DNA of 64,000 bases from Plasmodium brasilianum (Eukaryota > Apicomplexa > Aconoidasida > Haemosporida > Plasmodiidae): the NCBI RefSeq assembly GCF_023973825.1, contig NC_090123.1:626001-690000 (forward strand), given 5' to 3'. Both the position numbers and the translations under genes were made by a program. The notes under the pieces are model-generated. The model searched no databases. It saw only the letters and a list, made by a program, of their open reading frames with translations, and had not been told where the DNA came from. Below are positions 59,169 to 64,000 of this stretch, piece after piece (position 1 is the stretch's first letter; each line of letters starts with the position of its first letter).

Positions 59169-59814
59169 CGTATGCACATATTTGTGCATGTGATAATACA
59201 TGTGAATATATAAGTATATATATTTAAAAATTTCTCAGTATCTTACTTTATCTGTGAACCATACTCCTGTAGTTCCTTTGGGTTGTCCAAAATTTCGAAA
59301 TAATAAAATAAATGTATAACGGGAATAAAAAAAAAAAAAAAAAAGTTATACCCGTTAGCTGCTTAGCAAAAATTAATACACCCACAAATTACTCAGCAAA
59401 AACCATTTAAAATGATGAACGTAATAACAAATTTTCCTTTTAAAAATAATTACTTTTTAATATGTTAACAGATTTGTAATGAAATATATTCCATTTATTT
59501 CCTTTGGATTTATATTCATCGTGTGCACTTGGAATTGGGGAAGAACATTTTTTTTTCTTTTTTTTTATTTACAACGAAGGAATATTTTCTTTTAAAGATA
59601 AAAGGATTATTCTATACAGTACTTATGTATGCTTTTTTTCTTTAATTAAATATTTTCCTTCCTCTATTTCTTTTTTTTTTTTATAAATATAAGTATTTGC
59701 AAAATAATGATGTAAGCATGTGTCTTTCGTTTAAAACGTTTCATTTTTAACCATATATTAATATGTACTCTCTTTATTTTAAAAGATAAAATGATCAAAC
59801 ATGTGAAATTTATG

Positions 59815-59852
<38 letters not shown>

Positions 59853-60090
59853 CACTTTATCGTTGTGATAAGTGTCTGTTCTTAAAGGAAATTATCAAAT
59901 GGAAAATATTAATTTTATTACATGATAATTACATTTACACATAACTAATTAGTAAAATATTTTTTTAAACATTTTTTTCCTCGTTGAAATACCAACTAAT
60001 TCACGTGCTTAATTTGTATCACTAAATTGCATTTGATAGAGATGCAAAAATTAAAAATGAGAATGGGTGGGAAAAAAAAAAAAAAATTAT

Positions 60091-60258
60091 AATAATGATA
60101 ACGTAATAATGATAAAATAATAATGATAACGTAATAATGATAAAATAATAATGATAACGTAATAATGATAAAATAATAATGATAACGTAATAATGATAAA
60201 ATAATAATGATAACGTAATAATGATAAAATAATAATGATAACGTAATAATGATAAAAT
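60091..60258. repeat. 28-bp tandem repeat, 6 copies
   Basis: Each unit is two related 14-mers, AATAATGATAACGT and AATAATGATAAAAT; GATAAC recurs at 60097, 60125, 60153, 60181, 60209 and 60237. A degenerate continuation reaches about 60283. The alternating subunits show a higher-order duplication of a 14-mer. Confidence 0.9.
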
Positions 60259-61203
60259 AATAATGATAAAATAATAACGAAAGTATGGAAATAAAATAGT
60301 AGCAAAAATAACTTGAAAAATATTACAATATATCAAAGGAACATTTAGATAAGTTTACTTATACAATGCATACATATTCACATATACACATTTAAGGGGA
60401 TATCAAAGTTCATCTTTCAAAACGCTTCTTTCAATTATTGCCATTTGAGCGAGTTTAAAATTTATCATTTCACTTGTATACATAATATATTTATTCTTAT
60501 GCAATATTTTATGGTATATATCATTTCATTATATATCATACAAATCTTTTAAATACATCTTTTATATCGCAAAATGATGTACATATATTATATGTAAGTA
60601 TGTGAAAAATACGAATGCGTAAAATTGCCAAGTGGTGAAATTTTACATTTTTACAGCTAAAAAAAAAATATTCTGTTAATTTTTTAATTTCCTTTTTTTT
60701 TTTTTTTTCTTTTTTTTTTCTTTAGTTGTCCATTTGGCTGAATGTAAACTCAGCGTAAAAATTGAATTGAAAGATGTACAAGAAAATGTACGAACAAATG
60801 AGCGAAAAAGTGTGAAACAAAATAGGAAATGCATACATAAAAATAAATTTGTTACTTTTATATTAATACGCGCATATGAGAATTTTTTTTGTGTATTTTT
60901 AAATCAATCCTTATACATTTGTACTATATGATATTACATAAATATATACATATATTCATAAAAATTAATATAAATACATATATATATAATACGTTTTTAT
61001 ATATAATAATATTTATACAAACGAGGACAAAGTTTCACAAAACAAAATTTTTTTTTTATTTTTTACTTTTCATATAAATATAACTCAATGCATGCGAAAG
61101 GGATTTATTTATTTTTTTTTTTTTTTAAATTGTATTAAAATAATTTAAAATATAATTAAGTTAAAATTATTTTTTCTTTTTTTATATGCATACACAAATA
61201 CTT

Positions 61204-61238
<35 letters not shown>

Positions 61239-61430
61239 TTTATTTACGTAAAGTTAAAGGCATTCTTGTGGTTCTCTCTCTTTTTAAATATAGTGTTACG
61301 AAAATAATAATATAGAATTTTTACTAATTTCGAGCTAAATAACTTAAATAAAGGAGTGTTTCTTCTTTTCTTTGTTTGTTTTCTTTATTTTCTTTTTGTT
61401 TTTTTTTTCCTTTTTTTTTGTGTTCCGAAA

Positions 61431-63142
61431 ATGCGACCATGTGATCCTAATTCAGCTTTTTTTGGATTTATGGGAATTGCTGCATCCTCCATTTTTTCCA
61501 GTAATTTTTGAACATTTTAGAAGATTTACACATTTAGCCAAATTTTTGTATATTTATGTACATACGCATATATTTATATATGTATATATATTATGTATAC
61601 CTTTGCATTATGTGTACACATGAATTTTGCTTGTTTTTCTTTGGAACGTTCATATGCAAGGATAGTTTGTTAGTGTCCTTTGAACCTTTTTTTTATTTTT
61701 ACATCATTTTCCTCCCACTATAGCATTTGTACATGTGTATTTATATGTTATGTACATGTGTATATATATGTTACGTATGTGTGTATATATATATTACGTA
61801 CGTGTATATGTATAGTGCATACACGTATAAGTATATTGCATATGTTCATGTGTATATTACATGCGCCTATATGTATATTACATATATATATATATATATA
61901 TATAATATGTTACACATAAGTTTGTATACATGCCTTATTAATATTTTATTCCATTTCAGATTTGGGGGCTGCCTTTGGTACGGCCAAAAGTGGAGTAGGG
62001 GTATGTAGTGTGGGTGTTATGAGGCCTGATCTAATTATGAAATCGATATTACCTGTAGTTATGGCTGGTGTGCTTGGTATTTATGGAATTATTATGTCTA
62101 TTCTTATATACGGAAGAAGTTAGTACATTCCATAATTTAATACGTGACTAAAGCACACATCCGTATACACATATATATATGCTAACATTTGTGCAAAAAA
62201 AACATGGATACAACTTTTTTCTTTTTAATTCTTTTGTGAAATGAGAACTATTTGTTTTTTGTGAATATAACTAAACATTAGCAAATTGTGCGAGCAGTTT
62301 GAAGTTACACTTAGGGAAAGTTAATTTGTTGCATATTGTTTTATAAATACATATACACATTTAGAATTTTTTTTTTTTATCTAGCCATATTGCTTAAATG
62401 ATTTCATATATATATATTTTTTTTTTTTTTTATCTAAATAAAATGAATAAATGATATTTCATTTTTTTTTTTTTTTTTTCGTCAATTTGCAGTGACTCCA
62501 GCTGCTGAGTACTCCACTTTTTTGGGATACACACATTTATCATCTGGGTTAATAGTTGGATTAAGTTCATTAGTACGTGAACAAAAGGATTTAAAATGTT
62601 TTGAATATTTCTCCATATTCTGTTTTTGTCAGTTCACACAACAAATGTTTGAATGTTTGGATGTGTGAGTATGTGAATATGCAAATGTATGAATGTGCAT
62701 GTGCCAGTATTTATTCGAAATTGCTTAGCGACCAAATTGTTATTTCTCCCTTAAATTATAGGCTGCCGGATTAGCTATTGGAATTGTTGGTGATGCAGGT
62801 GTAAGAGCCAATGCGCAACAAAACAGACTGTTCATTGGAATGATTTTAATTCTTGTTTTTTCAGAAACCCTTGCATTATATGGTAAGTTTTTTTTTGTAT
62901 ATGATACACACAGAGTTTCCTTGGAATGAACGAACAGTTATGCATATAATATACACGCATAAACTTATATATATGTGTGTATATATACTTATATGTACAT
63001 ATATGTGTACATCCGTATTGTATCCCCCGACAGTTTTCGAACATCTCGTTTTTACATCCCTTTCCCTACAGGTTTAATTATCGGTATTTACATTTCCATA
63101 TCAGAACCGACGAAGCTTTGCGCATCATATGCAACACAATAA
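61431..63142 (+). CDS. V-type H+-ATPase 16-kDa proteolipid subunit c
   Basis: Subunit of the Vo rotor ring that carries protons across vacuolar and plasma membranes. Five exons were rebuilt: 61431-61500, 61960-62118, 62493-62572, 62762-62882 and 63072-63142, giving 166 aa. Junction phases (1, 1, 0, 1) all close. Exon 1 reads [20 protein letters not shown]; exon 2 [20 protein letters not shown]; exon 3 [18 protein letters not shown]; exon 4 [20 protein letters not shown]; exon 5 [20 protein letters not shown]. Four membrane helices are present, with the essential proton-binding Glu in [11 protein letters not shown] (about residue 138) on helix 4. Donors include GTAATT, GTTAGT, GTACGT and GTAAGT. 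Length and sequence agree with the family (155-165 aa). No single exon is longer than 159 bases, so ORF length alone would miss the gene. Confidence 0.96.
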
Positions 63143-64000
63143 CTTTATTATTTTTTTTCTTTAACACAAAAGAGAAGAAGATTTATGGCGTATGTAATTA
63201 AGTTGAGATAAGAAGCACAAATAGCAGGCAGATTTTTGCAATTATATATTTGTTAACGATTTTATTTTTTAGTTTATGTTACGAGAAAAATCAGAGAAAT
63301 AGCTTTTATGCATATATGCATAAATTGATAAAGGCTAAAATTTTAATAGAGTAGAACTAAGCGTAGCTACAAAGGTGCGTGTAGTGAGAAGAGGGTAAAA
63401 AAAAAAAAAAGAAAAAACAATCAGTAGTAAAAATGATTTTTTTTTTTTTTTTTTTAAATAATATAAATCAAAAAGTATATAATTACATTATGCATACACA
63501 TGTGTATGCCTATTACATCATAAGAAGGCTTCTTAAAATGTTTAAACGATGATAACTTCTTTTTTTTTAAAATACACCCATTTTAAATAACAATGAACTT
63601 TCTATATGTTGCTAAAAGGGAGTTACATATTTAGTTTTATTTTGATACATATATAGATGTACATTATGTACTACTTTTATGTCAGTCTTTTTTATATTAT
63701 TTTATTCTTATAATATTTTTTTTTTTTTTTAACTTCATACACCAATATAAACGTTAGTAAAAATAAAAAATGAAAAATTCTTGAATGAAAAAAAAAAAAA
63801 GTCGTCACAGTGGGGCTAGTCGTGGAACATGTCTGTGTATTGATATATATATGTGCATACATAATACACATAAAAAAAAAGGGGAAAGAAAAATATACAT
63901 CGATACTACTATTTGTTTGCGAACAATAAATATATTCCTTTATGTGTGCTTAAAATATTTTTAAATAGATTAAAAAAATGCATTTGGAGGAAGCATTAAA
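63143..64000. other. Intergenic, right edge of window
   Basis: 3' flank of the V-ATPase c gene: poly-A/T runs and AT-rich DNA. At the very edge, an ATG at 63978 opens MHLEEAL to the window end, and the opposite strand is also open there (ending at a TAA near 63953-63955). Either could belong to the next gene, but too little is visible. Confidence 0.45.

Larger units (their letters stand above)
57873..61430. other. Intergenic between divergent COX10 and V-ATPase c
   Basis: 3.5-kb divergent upstream region. Contains two clear tandem arrays (58267-58398 and 60091-60258), (TA)n tracts (59140-59160, 59822-59848, 61211-61232) and long poly-T/poly-A runs. No gene supported. Confidence 0.55.

Noticed and set aside
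63978..64000. ATG followed by an open frame (MHLEEAL) at the right edge.
   Set aside because: Only seven codons visible; recalled synteny predicts the next gene on the opposite strand.
1..64000. Search for tRNA, rRNA, CRISPR, transposon and snoRNA signatures.
   Set aside because: No cloverleaf, conserved rRNA block, spaced direct-repeat array, transposase or C/D box pair was recognised by eye; tRNAscan-SE and Infernal would be the decisive checks.

Overview
This window is nuclear DNA of a malaria parasite (genus Plasmodium). It is strongly AT-rich, its intergenic DNA is full of (TA)n, poly-T and TATG-type microsatellites, its introns are short GT-AG introns, and its proteins carry long Asn/Ser/Lys/Asp low-complexity insertions. 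All twelve clear genes match, in order and relative strand, my recollection of a P. falciparum chromosome 5 segment (about PF3D7_0520300 down to PF3D7_0519200, read in the opposite direction). That synteny is recalled, not searched. Repeat content and base composition do not look like P. falciparum itself; P. malariae or a related species is my guess.

Layout from left to right: LSM2 (-); a large conserved protein with a possible MED17-like block (+); a PP2C phosphatase, PPM9 type (-); ribosomal protein S9 (-); a predicted secreted or apicoplast membrane protein with a (SNTNG)n array (+); an ELM2-domain chromatin protein (+); an FoP_duplication (ALY/CHTOP-like) mRNA-export protein (-); a C3HC zinc-finger protein of the ZC3HC1/NIPA family (-); a 2832-residue CCR4 deadenylase (+); ribosomal protein S24 (+); COX10 haem A farnesyltransferase (-); and the V-ATPase proteolipid subunit c (+). 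Exon structures were rebuilt by hand from GT-AG sites, reading phase and family conservation. LSM2, PPM9, S9, S24, CCR4 and V-ATPase c close perfectly in phase.

Several genes concern RNA life history: LSM2 (splicing and decapping), an FoP adaptor and a C3HC protein (mRNA export, nuclear basket), CCR4 (deadenylation), and S9 and S24 (translation). This is co-location, not an operon; each gene has its own promoter in Plasmodium.

The gene deserts are mostly microsatellite, but the less repetitive islands hold small reading frames that splice in phase at plausible donors and acceptors: 6517-7026, 2458-3116, 39307-39730, 53078-53992 and a micro-ORF at 34243-34341. These are the likeliest undescribed content here. 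Long chance ORFs are common in this kind of sequence, so they are reported as candidates only. I saw no tRNA, rRNA, CRISPR array, transposon or centromere.
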